A stretch of 60,000 nucleotides of DNA from Takakia lepidozioides (lineage: Eukaryota > Streptophyta > Takakiopsida > Takakiales > Takakiaceae), in contig CM060733.1 of assembly GCA_030704615.1 (NCBI GenBank), positions 1,676,001 through 1,736,000 of the forward strand. The letters are read 5' to 3'. Positions 43,682-56,400 of the stretch are shown piece after piece. The notes below the pieces were generated by a model that saw nothing but the letters and a program-made list of their open reading frames with translations, did no database searches and had not been told where the DNA came from. Made by a program: the position numbers and the translations under genes. Each line of letters begins with the position of its first letter. Positions within the stretch are counted from its first letter, which is position 1.

Positions 43682-44035
43682 GGTTTAGATGCCTGATTCT
43701 ATCAACTGTGCCGCTGTAGCTGCTGCCTTTAGTTGACCATCTACCCATGCAGGTTTACTGTAGCTATTGATCCACATGGAATCATAGGTCATCTGAAGCT
43801 TGAAGTCTGGCCCTCTTGGATGAATCTGTCCACCCACACACTATCTCTGCTTCTTCAGCTATCCATGCCTCTGCACAAATCATACATACATCCTTGCTTG
43901 CTGCTATCAACTGACAATGACAGCCTAGATTTGTTCTAGGAAACACCCAACTCAACTTATCACACTAGTTCCTACGCTCAATTGCATCTGCTACTCTTTG
44001 TAATCCAACAAATTCATTTTTTTGCATAATTGTCC
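43682..44035. other. No gene recognised
   Basis: Upstream flank of gene F; no supported reading frame. Confidence 0.4.
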
Positions 44036-44130
44036 CCCACCATTGACTGGGGTCAGAAAAGTATTCATTCCACAGCTTCTCCTCGTCTCTGTTACCTGTT
44101 TCTGGATACTTCCTTGTTGTCACATTGGCA
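44036..44130 (-). pseudogene. OSB-like PDF-motif exon fragment, second copy
   Basis: The minus strand reads RKYPETGNRDEEKLWNEYFS followed by DPSQWW in one open frame, again the beginning of an OSB PDF motif. The flanking 200 bp upstream (44100-44210) are also similar to 22660-22770, so a longer segment was duplicated, and in both places a PPR fragment lies downstream on the same strand. Confidence 0.6.
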
Positions 44131-45997
44131 GTATCATGTCAAAGTCACTCCAAATTATCAAAGGTTCACTCAACCAGCTAACTTGCAGAATTCAACATGA
44201 AAATTTAGGGCCGATTCTGATAAACAGGGTGAATGTTACTATGTGGGTGTTGACTGTTGACATTGCGGATGGCTCTGTAAGTGGGAATCGTACATCACAT
44301 GTGTTGAAGTCCATGAGAAATCCATGCTTTGCCAGCTGAATTTTGTAGATATTGGCTTGATCCAGGCTTTTTCATCCTGCTTCTCAAAAAAACCCTTTGA
44401 CAATGTATTTTCATGGCCTATGATACCTACAGGAAGAGCCACTTTTGCACAACAACTCCTTCAGATCATAAATTAAGAAAGCCGCACCTTGACATCGGGG
44501 TTGTCCCACTGTCGTGAAGGATCTTTAAAGAACTTTTGCCACCGCTATTCCATGCTCCGTGCTTGACCTTAGTGCCAGAAATTCAAACAGCATCAAACCT
44601 TGACAAGTTCCTTTACGGAGGAGTACTAGTGCTTTGCATCAAACCTTGTTGTTGAACATTCCCATTTGATGGAGGGCCCTATGGTCCCAGCAGATGCAAA
44701 GCAATAGGTGTTGACATTATCAACCGCAATCAGGTAGTTCAGTTGGGCGTCAGACTCTCACCTCAAATCTTACAAATGAGCCCAAGAGATGCTACTCGAG
44801 CTTGAAACATCCATGGGCATCCAAGGGGTGAGAGCTCTCCGAAAAACTCAGCAGTTTTGCGATTCCTGAAGCAGATTCAAGCATATTCAACCTGCATCAC
44901 TCATATCTATGGCAACCGCAGTAACCATGAACTTTGTAATGTCCTTGCCTGCATTCCACAAGCTATGCCGCACCAATATGCCACATATCTTTCTAGCCAT
45001 GCCTCAATTTCAGCAAGTGCAAGTTGCACTTTGTTCAACAATACTAAATCCCAGCCACATATGGCACATGCTGTCCATCTCTCTATTTCTCAGCAATTGA
45101 ATTGCCACCACCAAAGCTTGCATCTGGATATATCGACTGCAATCAACCCACCCATGCCCATGTGGTAGACAATGTATTAGATAGGAAGGTAATTGTGAAA
45201 CTGCAACACCACTATTGTGTTTCTACTGTGTTTCTACTGTATTTCTGACAGTAAACTAACTATGGCAGTGATAACTACAGAGAGCCCCTAGAGGGACATC
45301 TATTACCTGCTGACATCAACTGAATTCCATCCCTTGTGCTCTTCGAGCTTCATGTTAACAGCCCTGAACTCTACCCTGCTTCAAACTTTTTCATAGTTAA
45401 ATTCTCGTTGTTGGTACACCCATCACCTAGTTGGACTCCCTATCTCCTGTCCTAGAGCGAGAGGAGAGAGACTCTTACGTACTCTTTGTAAGCACATTAC
45501 CAACGAGGAATGAAAATGTAGGTTTGATAGAATTTACTTTGACATCTACATGGTTACGTAGCAATTTGTTCGAAGTTGCACAATCTAATATAGTAGCTGT
45601 TTTACAGTAACTAGCTCCCATGCACACCAAGAAGTCTTGTCGCCTCTTGGAAAGATCATCTAGCTTACCATTGGACTACCATCTGGACGACTTGGTGAGA
45701 TTGAAACTTTCAATTTTGTAACACTGGTCCGACTCCTCGTAATCGCAGGCAAGAAGCAAGGTAGAAACAGGTACCCACAACTACAAATGGGTCTTGGAAG
45801 TGCAAAACTGGGAGCTCAACCTCCAACAGTTCAGGGACATATTCATACCTGATACTCTTTATGACAACCCTCTGTAATAAGGCTATCTGTGACTGCTTCA
45901 GCTCAAATTATGATTGACTTGTTGTCATCACGGACAGCTGACCAGAAAGTACAGTATAGACATTGGTACACACTCTTCTCCATACATGTCCAGCTTT
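44131..45997. other. 1.9 kb without a recognised gene
   Basis: I find no motif-bearing reading frame on either strand. Short frames exist, for example 44857-45168 (plus), without identifiable domains. The left part shares similarity with 22680-22770. Confidence 0.45.
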
Positions 45998-48658
45998 TCA
46001 CCAGTAATCGCCCACAAGAACAAACCCCAACTTGGAAATGGTGAAAGCGGTTGGCCTCCCGTACAACAATTGCTCGCCCAGAAATCTTTGAGATGAACTT
46101 GTGATGCAGTGTGGCAGTCACCACACACCCGAAGGTTCTCGATGATACGAAAGGGGACCCAGCGGACATGCTAATCAGGCCAAGAGCAATGGCGAGCTTC
46201 TCGCTGTGTTGACAAAGAGAAATATCCTTTTGTTTCTCTTCCACATCATGCAATACGAATCGAGTGTCAGGCACGTACCCCGCCTCCTTCATCTGCCAAG
46301 ACAATCTCTTCAGCTCAACATGGATTTCCTCAAGTCGTGGATGCAATTTATCATCTACAACGAAATATGCACCTGATTATAGACCTCTATGCAGCACCGA
46401 CCAGGCTCCTTACTGATACCTCTGTCCCACATCATCCTCCTCACCTTTGCGGCATCGTCCCACCTGCCAGCCGCAGCATAGAGGTTGCATAGAAGCACAT
46501 ACGTTGCCGCATCCTGCAGATCCCACTCAAGAAGATTGATGCACGTTCTGCCACCTCCAGATTCCCATCAATTCTGCAGGCACCAAGCAAAGTCCCCCAC
46601 TTCGCTTGGCATTTTCTTGATGAAGTCCTATGCCTCATCCACATGCCCTGCACGGCCTAGAAGGTCCACCATGCAGCCAAAATGTTGGTTTGTGGAAGTC
46701 AGGCCATGAGCTTGACTATAGAATCAAAGTAATGACTGCCTTCATCTACTAGTCCCACATGACTACATGCAAAGAGAACAAACACTGTATTTGTTAAAAG
46801 TGGACAGGATGGTAGAAAAGTGGACATGATCATATTAGAAGGTCTATGAACAGAAATAAAGGTACAACTAAAAATATTTTCTTGTATGAAATCTAATCTC
46901 CATAATAAAGGATATACATATGAAATGGATTCAATCAAAATAAATATACGGTGCAATATATACATGATGATGTCATGAAATTTATCATTGTAATGGTATT
47001 ATGTGTAAAACAAACGTCTTGCTTCATAGATTGATGGAAACCAGACATGTCATATATGAAATAAAAAATGGTTGGAATTCCTGGATGCATCATGATATAC
47101 TATTATGGATGTTTCTCCCTTATGATTTTCATAATATATATTAACAATATATGTACATATTATATTGTTATTATGTAGATAAATGTCTGACGTATGGATA
47201 AAAGAGTACCTCAAATATTGAAAGACTTGAAATTTACAATGTTTCATGCCCGTGATGACAAAACTCTTCGCACCTTAGTTATAAGGTATTGATGTAAACT
47301 TAGGACTACCATCAACGATTCTATTGCAAATGAAAAAAAAAAAAAAACTTTTAGCCAAAGTCGACACAAACAAATATCATTTTACCATTCGGCTACAACC
47401 TCTTATTGGAGATACGCCATTTCAATTCTCCTACAATAAAAGTGAACAAGCCATTGTCCACTTTTAACGAATACAGTGTTAACAGCATATATAAAAGTGA
47501 TACCATTCGGCTTCAACCCTTCCTGTTGCATTTGTTCCAATAGTTGCAGGGCCACCCTACCACACCCGTGTTGAGCATATCCTGCAATCATAGCACTCCA
47601 TGAGACCACATGTCGTTCAACCATATTGTCAAACACTAGCCAGACATTTTTATATCCCTGCATTTGGCATACATGTCAATAAGGGTATTTTCCAAAGTGA
47701 CTGTTGGCTCAATTCCAGCTTTGATAATGTCAGCATGGATTTCTGTGCCATTTTCCACGGTTGCCAGGCTGGCACAGGCGTTGAAAACATAAACAAAAAT
47801 GACCTGGTTGGGTGTCACCCCTTCCCGTATCATTCGCTCATATGTCTCTAAAGCCTCCCTACCACATCCATGTTGGGCATATCCTGAAATCATTGCACTC
47901 CAGGAGAGCATCTCGTTCAGCCACCAGGCTGGCACATGCATTGAAACACACACAAACGTTACCTGGTTGGGCATAACCCCTTTCTGTATCTTTTGCTCAT
48001 AGATCTCCAAAGCCTTTTTACCACATCCAAGCTGAGCATATCCTGCGCACTCCATGAGACCACATTTTGTTGAGCATATTGTCAAACACTAGATGCGCAT
48101 CCGTCATGTTCCCACATTTGGCATACATGTGGCAAGGGCAGTTTCCAGGACGATATTTGGCTCAATTCTGTCTTTGATATATCAGCATGGATCTTTTTGC
48201 CCTTTCCCAAGTGGCTAGGCTGGCACATGCATCGAGAACGGAAGTGAATGTGACTTTGTCCGGTACCACACCCTTCCCATATCATTTGCTCATAGGTCTC
48301 CAAGGCCTCCTGACCACACCCTTGCTGAGCATATCCTGCAATCATCGCACTCCATGAAACCACATCTCGTCCAGCCATATTGTCGAAAACTCGACGGGCC
48401 TCCTCTCCCACCTCAACTCTCCTTATGTTCAAGATATTCGTAAAGAGTTTCGCACGTCTTTTCAAGACGAATGTACTTCTTTCTCTCTGAGTTGACATCC
48501 ACATTCCTTTGCAGTTTCAGGAAACATAAACTTTCCCGGCTTCAAGCCAAAACCTTGAAGACGATGAAGAATATCCCTACGTAAGCCATTCTCTACGATC
48601 CTAACGACTCCAAGCCCAACAGGGAAACAACCCATACAAAAATGCCACGGGCTTCCAT
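45998..48658 (-). pseudogene. PPR-DYW pseudogene G
   Basis: Candidate start ATG 48656-48658 (MEARGIFVWVVSLLGLESL), then RRDILHRLQGFGLKPGKF. PLS repeats follow (RVFDNMAGRDVVSWSAMIAG, QQEGLKPNGITF), then an E region (FGCMVDLLGRAGHVDEA, CNLYAAAGRWDD-like in a shifted frame near 46440-46560) and a DYW domain (QHSEKLAIALGLISMS; the CxxCH block in a second frame; closing CSC, then GDYW after a one-base insertion, stop at 45998-46000). It is closely related to gene F. It is broken by frameshifts, by in-frame stops near 46640, and by the 700-bp insertion at 46781-47480. Confidence 0.9.
46781..47480. mobile_element. 700-bp non-autonomous TIR element (MITE-like) in gene G
   Basis: Terminal inverted repeats: left AACACTGTATTTGTTAAAAG then TGGACA, right the reverse complement with one mismatch (C for T) over the first 24 bases. 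It is flanked by AACA on both sides (46777-46780 and 47481-47484). Removing element plus one AACA rejoins the PPR frame: FIYA on one side continues VLFACSHVGLVDEG on the other. The interior is AT-rich and has no transposase. The ends do not match a superfamily I can name with confidence; a 4-bp duplication is unusual for the common plant superfamilies. Confidence 0.82.
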
Positions 48659-48830
48659 GCCCGACCCTTCACTTTCAGATTAATGTGACCTCCCCCCCTC
48701 CAAAGGCTTTTTTCTCTCCTCGTTGTGAATTGCTCCTGCATTGTTGGTGCTATCCTCCACACCAGCCATGATTCCAATGATTCCAGCAACCACACCTAGC
48801 GCACAAGGCAGACGCGCACGGAGACACGCA
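48659..48830. other. 5' flank of pseudogene G
   Basis: No separate gene seen. Confidence 0.4.
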
Positions 48831-49058
48831 AACACAAACGAAGACAGCGAGCGAGAAAGAAGCGGCAGTGAGTGACAAACTTGGTGATTTCGGGCATTTC
48901 GGGCAGGGTCCAAAAATGTTGACGTTGATGACGTGGTGACGCACAAACACAAACGAAGACAACAAGCAAGAAGAAGCGGCGGCGCATGAGTGACAAGCTC
49001 GGTGATTTCGGGCATTTCGGGCAGGGTCCAAAAACTTGACGTTGATGACGTGGTGACG
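48831..49058. repeat. 114-bp tandem duplication
   Basis: Two near-identical units (48831-48944 and 48945-49058) starting aacacaaacgaagaca and ending near the tgatgacgtggtgacg block, with a third fading partial copy (acgaaacgtggc...) at 49056-49100. A 129-codon minus-strand frame across it is a by-product. Confidence 0.85.
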
Positions 49059-49202
49059 AAACGTGGCAACGATGACGGCTACGAAACGTGGCGACGATGA
49101 TGTGGCACTATGGCACCCTATTCCTGCTCTACGCTAAACTAGCTTCCGACCTTGTGTCGCTAGAATATCTAGTTATATAAGCGCTGCCACATCAAAAGTC
49201 AA

Positions 49203-49560
49203 TGCTCTACGCTGTAATTACCCATCATTAATCTTTTGACACGTGTCCACTTTCATCTTCTCAATGTAAAAAAACTTACAAATGAATGAACCTTTCCATC
49301 CAAGTTCCTAGCCTTTTCAAAAATATATACTCTACGTGGCATGAAAGTTTGAATCCAACACTTGCTGGAATATTCAACCTTCTCACCACCAAGATACACC
49401 TGCTATATTGATGGTATGTTAAACTACAATGTATATACATAGATATAGATGCTCATACATTAAAAGTGTATGCTCTACGCTATATAATTACCTGTCATTA
49501 TTTTTTGACACGTGTCTTCTGTCATCTGTTCTCAATATGAGAAAGCTTACAAATGATTCA
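49203..49560 (-). repeat. SINE head copy 2 between two direct repeats
   Basis: The segment starting tgctctacgct with tttgacacgtgtc and aaacttacaaatga words occurs at 49203-49290 and again at 49470-49558. Between them, on the minus strand, is a tRNA-like head: A-box-like sequence at 49381-49396 and an eroded B-box at 49346-49355. It matches the copy at 30241-30360 on both sides of the boxes. Confidence 0.6.
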
Positions 49561-50077
49561 AATGGAATATATATTAATCTTCCTTAAGTTAATATATGTA
49601 TTAACTAGGGAAGGGGGATCCAAACCCTCACCACCTAGTGAAGGTATATCTGGAGGCTTACCCATTCAGCCTACCTCCTCCATTACTCGCACTCTATACC
49701 CGCTCAAAAGGAGTCCCTACAATGCCTCTATCCCAAATAAATTGGGACAGAGCCAATAAAAGACAATGAAGCCAGCAAGAGCCGAGAAGAAACTACTGCT
49801 CAAGGGATTGCCTAAGGGTCAAAGCTTCGTGCAGAAAAGCTGCCAAGCATTTCTGATCCTCATAATGGAAGACTTATATGAGAGATTGGTTTTCACAGAA
49901 AAGACAGTGGAATCTCCTACGGATCTCATAGTAAAGAGGGCAGTAAAAGAAGTGTTCTTCAGTTTTGATACAAAGGTTGGGCCCAGTGCATGATGAGCAT
50001 AGGCGGTCTTGGTCTTCTCGCTGCAAGTTATCCCATCTACCAGTCTATATCCGTAAATTGGGGGAGCCCACCCTGAA
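49561..50077. other. Unassigned; one short plus-strand frame
   Basis: The frame 49766-49993 (75 codons) is open but I do not recognise it, and it may be chance. The stretch 49600-49760 looks like a SINE or LINE tail but no family can be named. Confidence 0.35.
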
Positions 50078-50840
50078 TCACCCCAATGCTCTCAGAAGAC
50101 AGGGAGATAAAGGCGCAGATAAGTAATTAGGCCGCAAGATTCTAACATCGCGGAGAACTAAGAATGCTCTTAGTGGAAATGGAGTTTTGTTGTTAGAGCT
50201 TCGGTTTGAAGTGGCATGCATGCCAACTCCGCACATAGAATGGGTGATGGAGTTGTGCTTCAAGCACCAAGCATTGTTTGGAGGAAAGATGACTGCAGCG
50301 GTTCCAATGTTTCTCCCACCAGGAGACTGGGACAGCCCAGAACTCACAGCCATAAGTGGCGGCTGGGGTGACAACGGTATCAAAGAGCCACTTTTTGGTT
50401 GGCGCAGGTGCATCTGTTTACATTTGGCCTGAAGGCGAATGGAGGCAGTCCTACCCTTTGTCAATCGGTCCATAGCATTTGAGGCAAACTGGAATTTGGG
50501 TGAGGATAACCAGACCCAGGTACGTATAGGATTTGACAACCTCAATGTCCTGCTGATTGTAGTGGAATCTGCAATCCACATGGCCATTGAAACCATGATC
50601 TTAGTTTTGCTAAGATTGACCTGCAGGCCATAGTCTTTGGAGAGGTCTTCCAGTATGCAAAGGTGGCGTTGAGGGAAGACAGGAGATTGTCCCAAGAGAG
50701 CAACAACATCAGTGTAGAGAAGTACTGATAGAAAGGAACTTTATTTTGTCCCAGGGGCTCAAAAAGAGGACTTGCTCTATGTTGCTGCCCACATAGCACT
50801 GCAGCCAGGTCAGTCCTTTTTGGAATGAGATTGTCTTGAG
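50078..50840 (-). pseudogene. LINE reverse transcriptase fragment
   Basis: The minus strand shows the end of a non-LTR RT palm and thumb: LEDLSKDYGLQVNLSKTKIM, preceded in a shifted frame by VLLYTDVVALLG, the place of the catalytic (Y/F)ADD, which reads YTDV here (50705-50716). Catalysis is therefore lost. The fragment abuts the last PIG-F exon; its exact edge (about 50840-50870) is uncertain. Confidence 0.72.
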
Positions 50841-53446
50841 CTTATAAGAGAGGACTACAGAGACAGTCAAGCCCAGCAAATATCCCAATGGCACCATATG
50901 TGCAGCAAATTGGCCATTCCTGTGCATCACGCCAAGACGCTATCTTAGATGCATATCTCTCCATCCTCTCTTTTCTCCCAACATTTCCATGATACACCAG
51001 CATTTATCCAGATGTCAATCCAACTTGCCATGTAGAACATAGGCTGCTAAAGTGAAGCGCTTTAGAGAAGTTGAATTCTGGCAAGAACGATTCTCAAGGC
51101 CACAGGGAGACGTAGAAGAGTTGTCATCATCACAATAACAATTTTGCAAGCTGTTAAGTACAAACTATCAAGAAGGAACAATTGCAAACCTGCCAGGGAC
51201 GCTCCCAGTCTAGGGGCATTGGCCACGCTCCCAACCAAGCACCTATGGCAACTCCATGTGCAGGAACACAAACAGCCAATTCCACTCCATCCTTTGGTCT
51301 GGACCAGAACAAAAAGACAGTTACCTACAAGATAAAAAGAGATACAAAGTGGCCCAAAAAATGGACGTACCACTTCACAAACAGTTGACCAAAGGTGGCA
51401 TGACAACTGACTCAAGAGTTGCATTTGCTTGCTAGTATCCAGCTCAGATCGGCTAGTTGCAAGCCTAGCTACTCGCAGTACAGCTCAATTGAAGTTCAGC
51501 CGGGCACGACATTCATCTGTTCAGGATACTCGATGTAGAGAGCAAGAGAGAGCATTGACCCTTGCTACACTATCGAGTGCTGCAAGGTGAGGTTTGACTG
51601 GCAACTCCTACATTGGGATTCCAACAATTAATACAGTGAGCCACTTCAAAATCAAGGTCTGATGTTTGGTCAAAGATATTTACCAAGCAAGGAAGTTCAA
51701 AGAGGATAACATCATTGACCTCTGGGACAGTGGCTAGAAAGTGAATAAAATCCAGTTCAACAACACTTGTCTGAAGCACTATAAGAAAGAGGCACACACT
51801 AGGCACCTGGTGAAAGCAAAAAGTCGCTGCCAGTCTGACCATGATGCTCCAAGGACCATTGCTGCCGGTACCACCTATCTCACCGCAAAATTAAGTCACT
51901 ATTGACTGAAAGAAAGATTCACACTGAAAGGGATTCAGGAAGATAGAAAGAATGCAAACTATGCTCACATCAGATCACATCCATAGGCCTACTGATATAA
52001 ACCAAAGATTAGAAAGTGCCAGTAAGAACTTGCCGATTGCTACAGATGGAGTTCAATATATGTCCCCTAAGACGTAATCCTGTTCACAGAAACTTTCTAG
52101 GAACCCCCAGGGAAATTGAGAGATTAGGTTTCAAATACCTCCAATAAACAAGAAAGTTGGAAAACTCACCACAAGCACGGACATGAGGCATGCCCAATAC
52201 CATGTCCTTACTGCATACCTGTGATCACAGCCAAAGTGAGCCGCATTCATCTTTTGTTGGTAGAAATCTGCTGAGGGAGATGGTCAAGAGTAATCACTTG
52301 ATATGCCACATGAAAATGAAGATAAGGAAGGTCTGTTTGAAATGTATCAGAGAATGATTGAGGGAGGGAGCAAAGTGAGACAGAGAAAGAGAAGGGGGAG
52401 GGCAAAGTGAAAAAAAAGCAGAAACCACCTTCAATAAACAAGAAATGACATCCAAAGATGAGTGCCTCATGCAGGAAAGAAAAGAGAGACAGAAAAGTGC
52501 TCTACAACATCCAATAAATGCCTGAAGAGCTATAGCACATGATACATAAGAAACAAAAAACCACTTGAAAGACAACCCAGACACAACAACAGGAGAAGTA
52601 CTCATAAGCCTTTGTTTGCCGTAGCCTGACAACAACAGGAGAGAGGGAGAGAAAAGAGAGAGCATAAGAGATTGATTGCCGTAGCCTTGTGGCCTAGACA
52701 AAGAGAATGTACTCATAAGACAATTGTTTGCCACAGCCTTGTGGACATAGACCCCGCCCCCAGTTTGGGTGGAACTAAAGGGAACAGAAACTACCTTTGT
52801 GGGGCCTCACTCCAGAACCTGACTTACCATGGTATAGACAATGTATCAGAAATGGATATTGTCTGCAGGGTGCCCACACATTGGGCAATTACAGAGAGAT
52901 GTACTCATAAGACGTTGTTGCCGTAGCCTTGTGGCCATTGACCCGCGCCCAGTTTGAGAACAAACAACCTACCTCTGTCAGGGGCTGACGTTGGTAGTAA
53001 GACTTACCTACCTCCATATAAAGAATTAATCCGGGTTTTCCAGATATCCTCTAGAATCCCTTCACACAAGCATCAATCTGCTGTGTGTGATTTGCCCAAA
53101 AACTAGGCCTCAGGAGGCCTGGGCTTTTGGCTCAGCCTCGAGACTTTCAAAGTTGGTAAACAGGGGTACAGGCACAATTCCCTTAATAGATTTGAAGAAG
53201 CGTCTCTTTGGTGAGAGAACCCCGGACAGTGTATCAGAAAATGAATACTCTCTTCAGATTGCCCACACAACGGGCAATTGCACTCCCTTTCCTCTCTGCT
53301 CTGTTTGCTGTTCAAAGGTAGGCTTCCTGCCCTGAGTTTAAATTTCAGTCTAGTGCCGAGAGTGGGTAGACCCTTGAGGTCATCCAAGATGTCCTCCCCA
53401 CGTCACAGACTGGAAACAAGTTCAGGGAAGTTTTCTGCCTAACTCA

Positions 53447-53485
<39 letters not shown>

Positions 53486-56400
53486 TTGTACTCATAAGAC
53501 GTTGTTTGCCGTAGCCTTGTGGCCATTTACCCACGCCCAGTTTGAGCGGGAACAAAAGGGACAGAACCTACCTCTGTCAGGGGCTGACGTTGGTAGTAAG
53601 ACTTACCTCCATATAAAGAATTAATCCAGGTTTTCCAGATATCCTCTAGAAATCCCTTCACACAAGCATCAATCTGCTGTGTGTGATTTGCCCAAAACTA
53701 GGCCTCAGGAGGGCCTGGGCTTTTGGCTCAGCCTCGAGACTTTCAAAGTTGGTAAACAGGGGTACAGGCACAATTCCCTTAATAGATTTGAAGAGAGCGT
53801 CTCTTTGGTGAGAGAACCCCGGACAGTGTATCAGAAAATGAATACTGTCTTCAGATTGCCCACACAACGGGCAATTGCACTCTCCCTTTCCTCTCTGCTG
53901 TTTGCTGTTCAAAGGTAGGCTTCCTGCCCTGAGTTTAAATTTCAGTCTAGACCCTTGAGGTCATCCAAGATGTCCTCCCCCATGTCACAGACTGAAAACA
54001 AGTTCAGGGAAGTTTTCTGCCTAACTTCATTTTCATCAGACAATCTCATGGCAACAGACATGGCTGAGGACACTACAGCCTCTAAGTCAGATTTATCCAG
54101 CAGGGTCAAGACTTGCGGATCCAGGTCCAGGTCCTTGAGGATCTCTTCTACTCTCTTCTGCCAGGACTTAGCCTGTTTGACAGGGCGGTCCTGTTTCCAA
54201 GATATAGAGTCGATTAACTTAGGATATCTGGTGTTGGGCATATGTTGCAGCTGACCCACCATCTGACCTCGAATTCATTGTCGGGAGCTTAAGGACGGAA
54301 TGCCAAACTCACCCCGAACAGCCACATTGGCTGTTTTGGAGCATGCTGACATACACTCCTTAAGCACCCCCACTTGAATGGATTCTAGAGACTTAGCCTG
54401 GTTGGAGTTATCAACCCATATAGCAGATCCGTAATCCAAGGCAGGTCTAATAACGCGACAAAGCATGGTTTTCTAACCTCAGAGTTGACCCCTCTGCAGT
54501 GGAAAAATTTAGTGAGCCCCAGAGCTTTGCCCTTGCCAGTTTGAACAACATTCCGGATATGTGCATTCCAATTACAATTGGAGGAGAACTCAACGCCCAG
54601 GTAAGTGTAGGAAGGGAGGACCGGGATCTCTTGGCTACCCCACTGCCACTTAAGATCACTTCCTCCCTCTCCTCTGTCGTTGAATGCTACCACTGCACAT
54701 TTGCTGACATTAGCCTCTAGCCCCCAAAGATCAAAGTATCTCTGCGCAATCAACTCCTGGAGATTGGTTGGAGTCTCCCCTATGCCTGCGAAGTCATCCG
54801 CAAACATAAGGGCTGGTATGGTGGTATCACCCACCCTTAACCCAAATCCCTCACTTTCCACATCCTCGAGGAGTTGATTGATGAAAACATTGAAGAGCAG
54901 AGGGGAGAGAGTACATCCTTGAGCTACACCTTGGTCTATGTCAAAGAAGTTGGACTTCTGTCCGTTAACAGTGACACAGCTTTTGGTGTGAGCATACAAG
55001 TTGTGGACAACTCTCCACATCTTTCCCTTGATCCCACAAGACCAGAGGCGGAACCATAGGCCATCTCCCACACTGTGTCATAAGCCTTTTTGACATCCAG
55101 GAAAAAGACATAAGTGGGTTTCCCTTCTTTTTCCTTCCCTGGATAATCTGGCTTAGAGTGAAGATATGATCCACACAGCCCCTGTTTCGCCGAAAGCCAG
55201 CTTGGCCTTCGTGGAAACAACCTCTAGACTCCAGATCAACCTCGAGACGAGTACTTATAACTCTGCAGAATGTCTTGCCAACAGCATTGAGGAGCGTGAT
55301 GCCACGGTAGTTCCCCGGTTCTTCTCTGTCACCCTTCTTGTATAGATTGACAATGATCCCCTGTCGCCAGCGAAAGGGGATCATTTCAGTCTTCCAGATA
55401 AGGTTAAAGAGGAGAACTAGGGCCTCTATCATGGGATCGCCACCGTGCTTGATAAGCTCGTTGACAATACCATCAGGTCCACCGGCTTTATATCCATGTA
55501 AATGTTCAATTGCTTCCACAATCTCAGAAGAACTAATGGGAGCATAGACCAAGAGAGAGAAAAGGGAGAGGATAAGCCAGAAGTTAAAGGACATAGGATA
55601 CAACTTACTGCAGAGAGATTGGTGCACCAAATGCAAATGCTACAAGCACTGCCAGCCCTGCTCCTGCACTCATCACAAACCTAACTTCAGCGGCCTGTCT
55701 ACTTCCTGTGTGAAAACATGCCAGAAAAACCTCTCCTCCCTGGGCTGTTATGCAAGCCAGTGCAGTCAGAAAGCCCATGGCTGTGAACTCTCCATCTAAG
55801 ATGGCGATAGCTGGACATCCCCATTAATTTCAATATACTTGAAGACTGTACCGATCATCAAAAACCATGAATGATTCAATATTGCTTACATTTTCACAAC
55901 AGCTTATCGAGTATTTATTCATCAGCCGTCATTTATGATTCCAGACTGGTAGATATTAGATGTTGATTGTGTTATACTAATGTTCTCAGAATCTCACATG
56001 CAGCAAAGACATATGTGAGACAACAACTCTGAAACTGACAGCAGGTGCAGAAACAACCTACAGGAAGGCTAAGAAGGCCATTTCCAAGAGCCTGCAAGAC
56101 CTGCCATGCACCACCAAACCCCTTGCCCTTACTGTCATAGGTAATGACATCACAACACTGATTGAGTGCAAAGCTGTGCTGACAACCCTCAAAACCGAAG
56201 ATACCATTTGAATTGAAAACCCTAACAACCAATGACAACTCCAGAGTTCAGACAAACATAGGGGGCCACAGCAGTCAAAGAGAAGGCTGCTTGCAAACAC
56301 AGAGAGGAAACAATCCTCAAATAGGGCAGGAGATCTTGCATGATACCCAAAATTTGAAAGTAAAAGCAACTCACTGAAGAAGGCTTGGAGGATAGCATCA

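Larger units (their letters stand above)
52880..55550 (-). mobile_element. 5'-truncated LINE in a PIG-F intron
   Basis: A non-LTR retrotransposon on the same strand as PIG-F with most of the RT, the connecting region and a C-terminal Cys/His motif. Its 5' part, including the endonuclease, is missing beyond about 55550, the usual result of incomplete target-primed copying. The 3' tail is present twice (about 52880-53446 and 53480-54020, offset 595 bp), which suggests either a local duplication or a second, shorter insertion at the same place. Confidence 0.85.
52219..55608 (-). other. PIG-F intron enlarged by a LINE
   Basis: Donor GTAAGT at 55608 and acceptor CACAG ending at 52219. It contains the LINE 52880-55550, its duplicated tail and a repeat array. 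The part 52219-52597 holds nothing recognised. Confidence 0.82.

Noticed and set aside
48680-49069. 129-codon minus-strand frame with hydrophobic segments
   Set aside because: Produced by the 114-bp tandem duplication; no start context or motif, and the repeat explains its internal duplication.
52598-53525. CRISPR-like array
   Set aside because: Repeats are imperfect, irregularly spaced (45-590 bp) and belong to a LINE tail in a eukaryotic intron.
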